A DNA stretch of 64,000 bases, taken from Longimicrobium sp. GTDB lineage: Bacteria > Gemmatimonadota > Gemmatimonadetes > Longimicrobiales > Longimicrobiaceae. The position numbers and the translations under genes are program-made. Below are positions 50,919-61,110 of the stretch, piece by piece (position 1 is the stretch's first letter; each line of letters opens with the position of its first letter). Under the pieces are notes generated by a model that did no database searches, was not told where the DNA came from, and saw only the letters and a program-made list of their open reading frames with translations. Where the stretch lies: the NCBI GenBank assembly GCA_036387335.1, contig DASVTZ010000014.1, positions 1 through 64,000 on the forward strand, given 5' to 3'.

Positions 50919-51400
50919 CCTACCCTCCGATCATTGTGGAGCTTCGTGGATGGATTGCCGCGGAACGCGAGTGCGCGGCTCGAATGGGCGTTGAAATCCC
51001 ACGTCATCAGCACCTTCCGGTCGCAGTCGAGAACCGCGACCTGCCCGGACGACGGGCTGAATCGCACCCGGCCCGGGTTCGCCGCGATGAGCGCGCCCAC
51101 CCTGACGACGTCGCCCCGCACGATGCTGGTGTTCATCCGCTCGGTGAGCACCGCCGACAACAGCCCACACCCGTAGTGGAAGCTCTGGCACGACCCATAC
51201 TGCACGTCGGGGTGACACGAGTTGAAAGAGTTGCAGTCCGCGTACATGTACGAGATCCACCATCCGGCATTGCCGAAGACGTGCGCGCTTCCGTCTTCGT
51301 TATCATAGCACCGGCCGCACTTTTCTTCCGCGCTCGCCGCCGGTGCAGTGGCAAGCAGTGCCAGCACTGACGCGACTCCCAGAATTCGTTTCACGACCAT
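50915..51400 (-). CDS. Cys-rich secreted protein, unknown function
   Basis: A 161-residue protein with a signal peptide (VVKRILGVASVLALLATAPA, then ASA before EEKC). The mature part has eight Cys in the first 80 residues (KCGRC, DCNSFNSC, GSCQSFHYGCG), suggesting disulfide bonds in the periplasm or outside. The second half is beta-like (GDVVRVGALIAANPGRV, GQVAVLDCDRKVLMTWDF). The ATG at 51400 is chosen because GGAGG lies six bases upstream. It is translationally coupled to the ExbD-like lipoprotein gene. No family recognised. Confidence 0.65.
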   Translation of the reverse strand: MVVKRILGVASVLALLATAPAASAEEKCGRCYDNEDGSAHVFGNAGWWISYMYADCNSFNSCHPDVQYGSCQSFHYGCGLLSAVLTERMNTSIVRGDVVRVGALIAANPGRVRFSPSSGQVAVLDCDRKVLMTWDFNAHSSRALAFRGNPSTKLHNDRRVG

Positions 51401-51608
51401 CCCAATCCTCCTCATTAAGGTGTGAGAGCACTCGCCTGAACCAGTGGTGGAAAATCGCCGCATATTTGGTGCCGTTTTACTCCTGTTGTTGGTCAGCAAC
51501 ACAACCACGCCACCTGTGCGCAGCGGGGCTTGACTGCTGGGCGCATCGGAGCGCGCGCGCCGGCGCATCGCATCTCCACGCGTCTTCGGCAGCAGTCCAC
51601 CGTCAGGT

Positions 51609-52748
51609 TCACCCGAGCTCCTGCACCCTCGCCGTGAACGCCGCGAGGAGCGGTGCGTCGATGTCGGAGAGTGTGTCCGTGTTGACCCACCCCGCGCCTT
51701 CGGGGGTGACGAACTCGAAGCGGTAGCGCGCGCCGCGATTGCCTTCGGTGAAGTTGAACAGCTTCCCCTTGCGCTCCTGGCGGTAGAACACGCAGAACAC
51801 CGTTTTGTGATCAACCGAGCGAATGTGCGAGAGCTTCTGATAAAGATCTTCCTGGCGCTCGATCAGGAAGGGAAGGCGAGCGCGGACGTACTCGATCACC
51901 TGGCGCTCCGTCTCGGTGGTCACGACTCCGCTCTCCAGGGCGGGTGCCGGCTCCGGCGCGGTTTCCGCGGGCGCGGGCGGCACCGGTGACTCGGCGGGAA
52001 TCCGCACCAGGTCGCTGCGATCCGCGAAGCCGACGCGCTCCAGGATCTTGCGGTCGAGCATGGTGTCCGCCGCCTCGCGCACGAGCAGCGCGTGCTCCTC
52101 CACCATGCGCGAGGTGCGGCGGCCTTCGATGGACGCGACGTCCATCATCACGCGCACGAACCGCTCGTCGGGGCTCGCGAGCACGCGCTGCAGCGCATCG
52201 GCGTAGGCGGCCACGTGCATCTTCCGGCGCGCATCCGCCCCCACGTTCGCGGGGTCGAAGGTGCCCTTGCGCAGCCGCATCAGGGCGTCGAGCGCGTTGG
52301 CGTCCACCTGGTCGCGCGCGGCTTCGGTCAGGTCGACGACCGCGAACGGCTCGTCGTCCATCATGTTCTCGGCGCTCGTGTCCGTGAACAGCTGGAACGT
52401 GAGCCCGTCCGTCAGGATGCCGAGCTTCACGGAGGGCACCGCGTTGAAGTAGCCCTTCAGCTCGCCCCGGTTCGCCTCCACCAGCGCGCCGACCTTCTTC
52501 GACTCGACGGCGATCACGGGCGTCTTGTCCTGACAGATGGCGAAGTCCACCCGGTTCTTGAACTTGTCCGAGAACGACGCGTGCGCCTCGGGCACCACCT
52601 CGTCGGGGTCGAGCGGGTCGTAGCCGAGCAGCTGGAAGAACGGGAGAACGAGGTACTGGTTGGTCGCCGCCTCGGTCTGCGCGCGCCCCGCGCGCTCCAC
52701 CGCGAGCTGCGCGTGGGATACGAACCGGCTGCGGAATTCGTTGCTCAT
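51609..52748 (-). CDS. HSDR_N (type I restriction enzyme R N-terminal) domain protein
   Basis: A 379-residue protein. The N-terminal half resembles the nuclease-like N-terminal domain of HsdR proteins, with a PD-(D/E)xK core in KNRVDFAICQ and VIAVESKKVG (Asp, then Glu-x-Lys). The C-terminal half (LDRKILERVGFADRSDLVRI, SHIRSVDHKTVFCVFYRQ) is separate. No helicase, HsdM or HsdS gene is nearby, so this is an orphan; such proteins are widespread and of unknown role. ATG 52748 or 52775 are both possible; neither has a Shine-Dalgarno. A decayed fragment of a second copy is at 50323-50425. Confidence 0.78.
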   Translation of the reverse strand: MSNEFRSRFVSHAQLAVERAGRAQTEAATNQYLVLPFFQLLGYDPLDPDEVVPEAHASFSDKFKNRVDFAICQDKTPVIAVESKKVGALVEANRGELKGYFNAVPSVKLGILTDGLTFQLFTDTSAENMMDDEPFAVVDLTEAARDQVDANALDALMRLRKGTFDPANVGADARRKMHVAAYADALQRVLASPDERFVRVMMDVASIEGRRTSRMVEEHALLVREAADTMLDRKILERVGFADRSDLVRIPAESPVPPAPAETAPEPAPALESGVVTTETERQVIEYVRARLPFLIERQEDLYQKLSHIRSVDHKTVFCVFYRQERKGKLFNFTEGNRGARYRFEFVTPEGAGWVNTDTLSDIDAPLLAAFTARVQELG

Positions 52749-53008
52749 GATGGCGAGGGCTGGAAGGATGGGCATGCAGCTTTCGACTTCCTCGATTCAC
52801 GCGTTGATGACTCGCATGTCGAGAAAGCGGCGCTCCATCCAGTAGTCGGCCCGATCCCGGCGGATTCCTAGGTTGCCGATCTAGTTCGGCATCTGCGGGG
52901 TATCTCTTCCTGGAGACGCAGCGGGTGGACCGTTCCTCGCAGCAGAAGAGGAGCAGGCTTCGCCTTCGCGCCGAGTCCGAAAGCCGTTCCGATTCCGAAG
53001 GAGATCCG

Positions 53009-53215
53009 ATGAGCATTCAGGAACTCGAAGCAGAGGCGTTGAAGCTTCCCGAGGGCGAGCGCGCGAAGCTCGTGGCTCGCCTCCTCGCGAGCATGAGGCG
53101 TGAGGCAATCGAAGCCGCCGAAGACCCGATAATGCGGCTCGGAAACTCGCCCGTGTCAACGGGAGTATCGGACGGAGCCGCACAACACGACCGCTATCTG
53201 TACGGCTCGGCCTAG
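53009..53215 (+). CDS. antitoxin of a PIN-type toxin-antitoxin pair
   Basis: A 68-residue protein beginning MSIQELEAEALKLPEGERAK, the pattern of small putative addiction-module component proteins. It has a helical N-terminal part that probably binds DNA or dimerises, and a C-terminal tail that would wrap the toxin. The ATG is preceded by AAGGAGA. The toxin gene starts three bases after the stop codon. Pairing is by position and size; the type of antitoxin is inference. Confidence 0.75.
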   Translation: MSIQELEAEALKLPEGERAKLVARLLASMRREAIEAAEDPIMRLGNSPVSTGVSDGAAQHDRYLYGSA

Positions 53216-53218
53216 CGT

Positions 53219-53638
53219 ATGGCCGAGGTATTCCTCGATACGGGTTATCTCGTTGCTCTCGAATCGGACAACGACCAGCATCACGCCGCCGCCATCGAGC
53301 ACTGGCGACGGTTTGCGCGTAGTCGTCCTCAATTGCTGACGACGAGCTTCGTTCTGGATGAGGTGGTAACCTATTTCGTCAGCCGCGGACGCCACGCGAA
53401 AGCGGTGGAGATTGGCGATTGGCTGCTGGCGAGTCCATCCGTGCGCCTGGTGCACGTGGACGAGGAGATCTTTCGAGCCGCCTTCGAGTACTTGAGGCAG
53501 CGACCGGACAAGCGCTTTTCGCTGACCGACTGCGCGTCTTTTGTCCTGATGGAACGTCTCGGGATCCAGGACGCGCTCGCATTCGATGGTCACTTCGAGC
53601 AGGCGGGCTTCTCCAGGATCTCAGACGCGCGCCGCTGA
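53219..53638 (+). CDS. PIN-domain ribonuclease toxin (VapC-like)
   Basis: A 139-residue PIN domain. The acidic metal-binding residues are in FLDTGYLVAL (Asp), SFVLDEVVTYF (Asp-Glu), SLTDCASFVLM (Thr-Asp) and ALAFDGHFEQAGF (Asp). PIN toxins cut RNA in a metal-dependent manner and are held inactive by the partner antitoxin. The start is three bases after the antitoxin stop. A strong terminator follows. Confidence 0.88.
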   Translation: MAEVFLDTGYLVALESDNDQHHAAAIEHWRRFARSRPQLLTTSFVLDEVVTYFVSRGRHAKAVEIGDWLLASPSVRLVHVDEEIFRAAFEYLRQRPDKRFSLTDCASFVLMERLGIQDALAFDGHFEQAGFSRISDARR

Positions 53639-53663
53639 GGGCCCGGCGTTGCGGACAAACACG

Positions 53664-53693
53664 AAAAGCCCCGACGCCAGGTCGGGGCTTTTT
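53664..53693. terminator. bidirectional terminator
   Basis: AAAAGCCCCGAC pairs with GTCGGGGCTTTT around GCCAG, with extra T residues. It separates the toxin gene from the convergent M14 peptidase gene. Confidence 0.9.
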
Positions 53694-53734
53694 CAGATCG
53701 GGTCCTGCTCACAAGGGCAGTAGCCCTTCCATCG

Positions 53735-56518
<2,784 letters not shown>

Positions 56519-56664
56519 GGAATCCTCGGTCTGGCCGCGGGGGGCGCGGCGGGGGTTGCAGCCTGTTGAACGGATGTAGCGTCAGAATCGACCCGCCTCG
56601 CCGCGAAGTCAAGACGGGGGCCCGAAAGTGGGGTTGCGCGGCCGGCAGGGTGTGGGGTGGAGGC

Positions 56665-56831
56665 GGGCACGGGCAGCCACGTGGGGCGGCCCCTACGAGG
56701 TTGGTGCCATAGGCGGAGGTTGGGGGGGCGGCAAGGGCGGGCAGACACGCAGGTCTGCCCCTACCGGTTCCGGGGTTCGGGGCGGGCGGCGGGGTGGCGG
56801 CGGGGGCGGGCGCGATGAATCGCGCCCCTAC
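56665..56831. repeat. three CCCCTAC-ending hairpins (family B)
   Basis: Three hairpin units in a row: 56665-56696 (around GGCAGCCACGTGGGGCGGCC), 56738-56764 (GGGCAGACACGCAGGTCTGC) and 56808-56831 (GGGCGCGATGAATCGCGCCC), each followed by CCTAC or CTAC. The stems differ but the end is shared. The last unit overlaps the stop codon of the ECF42 gene. The region from 56519 to 56664 holds no gene. Confidence 0.75.
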
Positions 56832-58078
56832 AGCTCGGCGAGGCGGCGTGCGAGGAAGCGGCGCTCGGGTTCCTGGAGGGCGAGGGAGAGGGCGCGCTCG
56901 TAGCCGGCGCGGGCCTCGGCGGAGCGGCCCAGGCGGCGGCACAGATCGGCGCGCGCGGAATGAGCCAGGTGATACGCGGCCAGCTCGCCGCGGGCCAACA
57001 GCTCGTCGACGAGGGCGAGTCCCGCGGCGGGGCCGTCGCGCATGGCCACGGCGACGGCGCGGTTCAGCTTCACGACGGGCGAGGGATCGGCGCGGGCGAG
57101 CACGTCGTAGAGGCCCACGATCTGGGGCCAGTCCGTGGCTTCGGGGGTCGGCGCTTCGGCGTGCACGGCCGCGATCGCCGCCTGCAGCGTGTAGGGGCCG
57201 AAGCGGCGCGACGAAAGTGCGCGCTCCACAAGCGCCACGCCTTCCTCGATCAGCCCGCGGTCCCAGAGGGAGCGGTCCTGATCGGCCAGCAGCACCAACT
57301 CGCCCGTGGCGGAGGCGCGCGCGGGGCGCCGCGACTCGTGCAGCAGCATGAGCGCGAGGAGGCCCATCGCCTCCGGCTCGGGGAGCAGCTCCACCAGCAG
57401 GCGCCCCAGGCGGATCGCCTCGCCCGACAGCGAAGCGCGGGTCAACGATTCGCCGGAGGAGGCGGAGTATCCCTCGGTAAAGACCAGGTAGACGACGTGC
57501 AGCACGGCGTCCAGGCGCGCAGGCAGATCCGCGCGCGATGGCACCTGGTACGGGATGCGCGCGTCGCGGATCTTGGCCTTCGCGCGCACGATGCGCTGCG
57601 CGAGCGTGGGCGCGCCCGTGAGGAAAGCGCGCGCGATCTCCTCCGTGGTGAGGCCGCAGACCTCGCGCAGCGTGAGCGCGATCTGCGCGTCGGGCGAGAG
57701 GGCGGGGTGGCAGCAGGTGAAGACGAGGCGCAGGCGGTCGTCCTCCACGCCGTCGTCCTCCCACGCCGCCGCGTCTGTGGGTGCGACTTCCAGCTGGTCC
57801 GCGAGTTGGGCCAGCTTCGCGTCGAAGCGTGCGCGGCGGCGGATGGCGTCGATGGCCTTGAAGCGCCCCGCCGACACCAGCCACGCCCGCGGATTGGCGG
57901 GGACGCCGTCGCGCGGCCAGCGCTCCAGGGCGGCGGTGAAGGCGTCGTGCAGGGCTTCTTCGGCGCGGTCGAAATCGCCCAGCAGGCGGATCAGTGTGGC
58001 GAGGACGCGGCGCGAATCGGTGCGGTAGACGGCGTCCACCACCTCCCGCACCCGCTCGGCCGCGTCCCCGGCCGGCAC
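56828..58078 (-). CDS. ECF42-type RNA polymerase sigma factor with C-terminal extension
   Basis: A 416-residue sigma factor. The N-terminal sigma2 and sigma4 regions ([40 protein letters not shown]) are followed by a long helical extension with DUF6596/TPR character ([51 protein letters not shown]). This layout defines the ECF42 group, which in known cases pairs with a YciI/DGPF protein instead of an anti-sigma factor. Here the DGPF gene is directly upstream, with a gap of two bases. It starts with GTG at 58078. Confidence 0.92.
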   Translation of the reverse strand: MPAGDAAERVREVVDAVYRTDSRRVLATLIRLLGDFDRAEEALHDAFTAALERWPRDGVPANPRAWLVSAGRFKAIDAIRRRARFDAKLAQLADQLEVAPTDAAAWEDDGVEDDRLRLVFTCCHPALSPDAQIALTLREVCGLTTEEIARAFLTGAPTLAQRIVRAKAKIRDARIPYQVPSRADLPARLDAVLHVVYLVFTEGYSASSGESLTRASLSGEAIRLGRLLVELLPEPEAMGLLALMLLHESRRPARASATGELVLLADQDRSLWDRGLIEEGVALVERALSSRRFGPYTLQAAIAAVHAEAPTPEATDWPQIVGLYDVLARADPSPVVKLNRAVAVAMRDGPAAGLALVDELLARGELAAYHLAHSARADLCRRLGRSAEARAGYERALSLALQEPERRFLARRLAEL

Positions 58079-58080
58079 CG

Positions 58081-58440
58081 CTACTGCTGCGCTCCGAAGT
58101 CCACCACCGGCCGCACCTCCACGCTCCCGGTGCGCGCCGACGGGATCTTTGCGGCCACCTGGATGGCGTCGTTCAAGTCGCGCGCCTCGATCAGGTAGAA
58201 CCCGCCGAGCTGCTCCCGCGTCTCGGCGAACGGCCCGTCGGTGGTGGAGATCCTGCCGTTGCGGATGCGCACGGTGGTAGCGGTCTGCACCGGGTGCAGC
58301 GCCTCGCCGGCGATCATGTGGCCGCTCGCCACGATCCCCTCGGTGAACGACATATACTCGCCCATGAACGCATCCTGCTCCTCCTTGGGCATCGCTTCGA
58401 TCATCTTCTCGTCGTCGTAGATCAGGCAGAGGTACTTCAT
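58081..58440 (-). CDS. YciI family (DGPF domain) protein
   Basis: A 119-residue protein with the DGPF signature [20 protein letters not shown]. YciI proteins have a dimeric ferredoxin-like fold. In ECF42 systems they are coexpressed with the sigma factor and are thought to act with it. The ATG at 58440 follows GGAGG and the stop is two bases before the sigma factor start. Confidence 0.92.
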   Translation of the reverse strand: MKYLCLIYDDEKMIEAMPKEEQDAFMGEYMSFTEGIVASGHMIAGEALHPVQTATTVRIRNGRISTTDGPFAETREQLGGFYLIEARDLNDAIQVAAKIPSARTGSVEVRPVVDFGAQQ

Positions 58441-58525
58441 CGGGGCCTCCATGGTGTGGTGGGAAAAACCGTGAGCACCCTGTAGTCGCTCGGGGACCGC
58501 CGAAATCGACATCGCGCCCGCGTGA

Positions 58526-58963
58526 TCAGCCGAGGCGCTTGAAGAAGCGCTTCCCCGTGTCGTCGAAGCCCATCCGTCTGTAGAACACGTGCGCCTCCGT
58601 CCGCTGGTTCCCGGCGGTCAGGTGGAGGGTGCCGGCGCCGTGGGTGCGCGCCCATTCTTCCACGGTGCGCACCAGGGCCGCGCCCGCACCCTTGCCGCGG
58701 TGCGCGGGGTCGACCACGAGCGCCAGGATGCGCGCAAAGGGATCGTCGTAGACCAGCGTCCAGCCGATCATCGCCGCCACCATTCCGATCACCTCACCCT
58801 CGGCCTCCGCCACCCACGCAGCGTAGCCATCCAGCGCGGAGATCCGCTCCATCCGCACGCGCATGGCGTCTGGCTCCGTCGGGTAGCTGAGGTGGGACAT
58901 CAGCGCGGCGAGGGCGGCGGTGTCCTCGGGCGCGGCGGGGCGGACGTGGGTTGTGCGCTGCAT
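58526..58963 (-). CDS. GNAT-family N-acetyltransferase
   Basis: A 145-residue GNAT domain. The acetyl-CoA binding motif A is ILALVVDPAHRGKGAGAALV and motif B is THGAGTLHLTAGNQRTEAHV, followed by FYRRMGFDDTGKRFFKRL. Its substrate is unknown. The ATG at 58963 follows GGAGG four bases upstream. It lies 85 bases upstream of the YciI gene on the same strand and could be part of the same transcription unit. Confidence 0.9.
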   Translation of the reverse strand: MQRTTHVRPAAPEDTAALAALMSHLSYPTEPDAMRVRMERISALDGYAAWVAEAEGEVIGMVAAMIGWTLVYDDPFARILALVVDPAHRGKGAGAALVRTVEEWARTHGAGTLHLTAGNQRTEAHVFYRRMGFDDTGKRFFKRLG

Positions 58964-59064
58964 CAGGCCTCCAGTGCGAGGGATCAGTCGGGTAAAAGGT
59001 ACGATGCTTGCCCGGACTCCGCCTCCCCGACGCGGATGGAAACCCACGCGAGGCAGGAGGAACG

Positions 59065-59334
59065 ATGAGCAAGAGCATGGAAGGGAGCGAGGAACAGAAG
59101 CAGAAGCTTGCGCGCGAGGCGAAGAAGGAGGGAAAGAGCGCGAGTGAGGTGGGCGCCAGCACCGGTGCGAGCAAGCAGCAGGCGCGTGCCGACAAGGACG
59201 ACTCGCACCAGAAGCGCCTCGACCAGAAGCACGAGGGCAAGCCGGACGACGTCAGCCATACGCAAAATGAGGAAGCCCGCCCCGGCTCGCGCGACAACGA
59301 CACGGTGGATAAGGAGCGGCATCCGCGGCTGTAA
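59065..59334 (+). CDS. small highly charged protein
   Basis: An 89-residue, almost entirely hydrophilic protein (MSKSMEGSEEQKQKLAREAK, then EGKSASEVGASTGASKQQAR). It resembles small DUF-type stress proteins that are intrinsically disordered; there is no hydrophobic core. The ATG follows AGGAGG. It is divergent from the acetyltransferase gene. I assign no function. Confidence 0.7.
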   Translation: MSKSMEGSEEQKQKLAREAKKEGKSASEVGASTGASKQQARADKDDSHQKRLDQKHEGKPDDVSHTQNEEARPGSRDNDTVDKERHPRL

Positions 59335-59336
59335 CG

Positions 59337-59667
59337 GAAGTGCGTGAGTGCGTTAGTGCGTTAGTGCGTTAGTGCGGGAACGGGGCCCGGCGGCAGCAGG
59401 CACTTTGTCATCCTGAGCAAAGCGCCTCACCGCCCACGACCCGTCACCGGCCTCTGGCGCGAAGCGAAGGATCTACTGCGCGTACCGAGGGGCCGGCCTC
59501 GTTGCACCGGCCCCTTGTCGCGCCGGCTAGATCCTTCGCTTGCCGCCTGGAGTTCGGGGATGCGCCCCGTGGATCTGTGCGGGGCGGCTCGCTCAGGATG
59601 ACAAAAAAGGGGGCCGCCGTGTCCCATCGCACTCACGCACTCACGCACTCACGCACTCACGCACTTC
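59337..59667. repeat. large nested inverted repeat with 8-bp tandem repeats
   Basis: Outer arms GAAGTGCGTGAGTGCG (59337-59352) and CGCACTCACGCACTTC (59652-59667) are perfect complements. Inside them lie 8-base tandem repeats (GTGCGTTA on the left; CACGCACT on the right). Next are TTGTCATCCTGAGC (59405-59418) with GCTCAGGATGACAA (59591-59604), then AGCGAAGGATCTA (59463-59475) with TAGATCCTTCGCT (59528-59540), and a central GC-rich stem near 59489-59516. The element fills the whole gap between two convergent genes. Confidence 0.9.
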
Positions 59668-59673
59668 TGTCCC

Positions 59674-60825
59674 CTACCTCCCGGCCACACGCGAATCCCG
59701 ATACTCCTGCTCCGCCACGTGAAGCGCATCCCAGGCCCGCTGCGAGCGGGGATCGAGGACGCTTCGCGGGGCGCGCTTGGTGGGCCACGGGAGGCGCGGG
59801 TCGTCCGTGGTGCCGGGGTAGAGGCCGACAGTGGAGGCGACGATCGCACGGGCGACGGTGGCGCGAACGCTCCGGTCCATGCGGCCCAGCACGGCGAGCG
59901 TGCGGAGCGGTCCCTGCACGAACGCGTCGGAGAGGAAGGTGGCGTACTCGTCGCGAAGCGTCCCCGGGCCGATGTCGTCGAGGCGGGCGAACAGGCCGGC
60001 GAGCGCCTCGTCATCGCCATCCTTGACGCCGCGGAAGAGTAGGACGCTCGCCACCCGCGGCCATCCCGGTCCGCTCCCGCCGAACGCGGTGGAGAAGAGC
60101 TCCGCATCGAGGCGCTCCAGGAGGGTGCCGGTCTCCTCCCGCTCCAGCGAGACGACCACGGGATCGCGCGGCGGCGGGGTGCCGGCGGGCCGCGTGGAGG
60201 TCGTGGTGCGCCTACGGGCCGCCGGCGTCGCTTCCAGGTCCGCGCCGCCGACGACTACGATCTCCGTTCCCACCTGCACGTTGTGGTACAGGCGCAGCGC
60301 ATCGGCATCGGAGAGGCGGATGCAGCCGTGCGACACGCGCTGGCCCAGGAGCTCCGGCTTGTCGGTGCCGTGGATGGCGAGCCCCTGGCCCAGGTACACC
60401 GCCGCCGCCCCCAGCCCGCGCGGAAAGCGGCGCCTGGGGCTGTTCTCGGGCGGCACGGGGAGGTCGTGCTCCAGGAAGTACCAGTCGGGCGCGATCCAGT
60501 CCGGCTCGCGCGCCTTGTAGACGACGTGGAAGGTTCCGTTGGGCGTGTGGAAGTTCCACGCGTCGCGGTCGGACTCCAGGCGCAGCCCGGTGCCCGTGCC
60601 CACCGGCGCGGACCAGAGAACGCGGCTCCCCTTCGTGAAGAGCAGGCGGTTGCTGTCGAGGTCGATCACCACCACGTGCCGCCCCCGCGCCACCGCCTCG
60701 GATCGCACGCGCACGCCACTCCCCGCCGCCCTGCGCGGCGCCTGCGCCTCGGAGGGAAGCGCATCAGCCAGCGCGAGCGCCAGCAGCAGCGCCGCCGCGA
60801 TTCTCGTCCAGGTCGTGCTTCGCAT
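59674..60825 (-). CDS. L,D-transpeptidase (YkuD domain), exported
   Basis: A 383-residue protein with an N-terminal signal (IAAALLLALALADALPSEAQ). The YkuD domain has VVIDLDSNRLLFTKGSRVLW and the catalytic HGTDKPELLGQRVSHGCIRL, with His and Cys of the HxxxxSHGCxR motif. The remaining 170 residues are a helical region with no known motif. YkuD enzymes form 3-3 cross-links in peptidoglycan or attach lipoproteins to it. This differs in fold type from the YkuD_2 protein at 26775. The ATG at 60825 begins the signal peptide. Confidence 0.88.
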   Translation of the reverse strand: MRSTTWTRIAAALLLALALADALPSEAQAPRRAAGSGVRVRSEAVARGRHVVVIDLDSNRLLFTKGSRVLWSAPVGTGTGLRLESDRDAWNFHTPNGTFHVVYKAREPDWIAPDWYFLEHDLPVPPENSPRRRFPRGLGAAAVYLGQGLAIHGTDKPELLGQRVSHGCIRLSDADALRLYHNVQVGTEIVVVGGADLEATPAARRRTTTSTRPAGTPPPRDPVVVSLEREETGTLLERLDAELFSTAFGGSGPGWPRVASVLLFRGVKDGDDEALAGLFARLDDIGPGTLRDEYATFLSDAFVQGPLRTLAVLGRMDRSVRATVARAIVASTVGLYPGTTDDPRLPWPTKRAPRSVLDPRSQRAWDALHVAEQEYRDSRVAGR

Positions 60826-60958
60826 GGTGTCCAGCGGTACGGCGGATCGTGGTCCGCGCGATGGGCGCGCGGTGCCCGGGTGGGGCGCAATGGGGGTACA
60901 CTGGCGGGCGGGGGGAGTTTCGCGGGGGCCCCACCCCCAGCGTCGCTCCGCGACGCAT

Positions 60959-61078
60959 CCCCCTCCCCCGAAACTGCCCGGGGGAGGGGGAAAGACGGCC
61001 GCAGGTCTGCCCTACGAGATCTGTGCGTGATGCGGGGATTTACGCGTGCGCCCCTCCCCCGAGGTTGGGGGAGGGGCA
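60959..61078. repeat. C-rich hairpin pair (family D)
   Basis: CCCCCTCCCCCG pairs with CGGGGGAGGGGG (60959-60990), and GCCCCTCCCCC pairs with GGGGGAGGGGC (61050-61077). The tail GCGCGGTGACGAGGCGGGGA that follows the second hairpin is similar to the sequences after the hairpins at 32118 and 9064. Located downstream of the DUF5916 gene. Confidence 0.6.
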
Positions 61079-61110
61079 GCGCGGTGACGAGGCGGGGAGG
61101 GGGCCTGCGT

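Noticed and set aside
59337-59667. Possible CRISPR array because of short repeats
   Set aside because: The repeats are contiguous 8-mers without spacers and are arranged as inverted arms.
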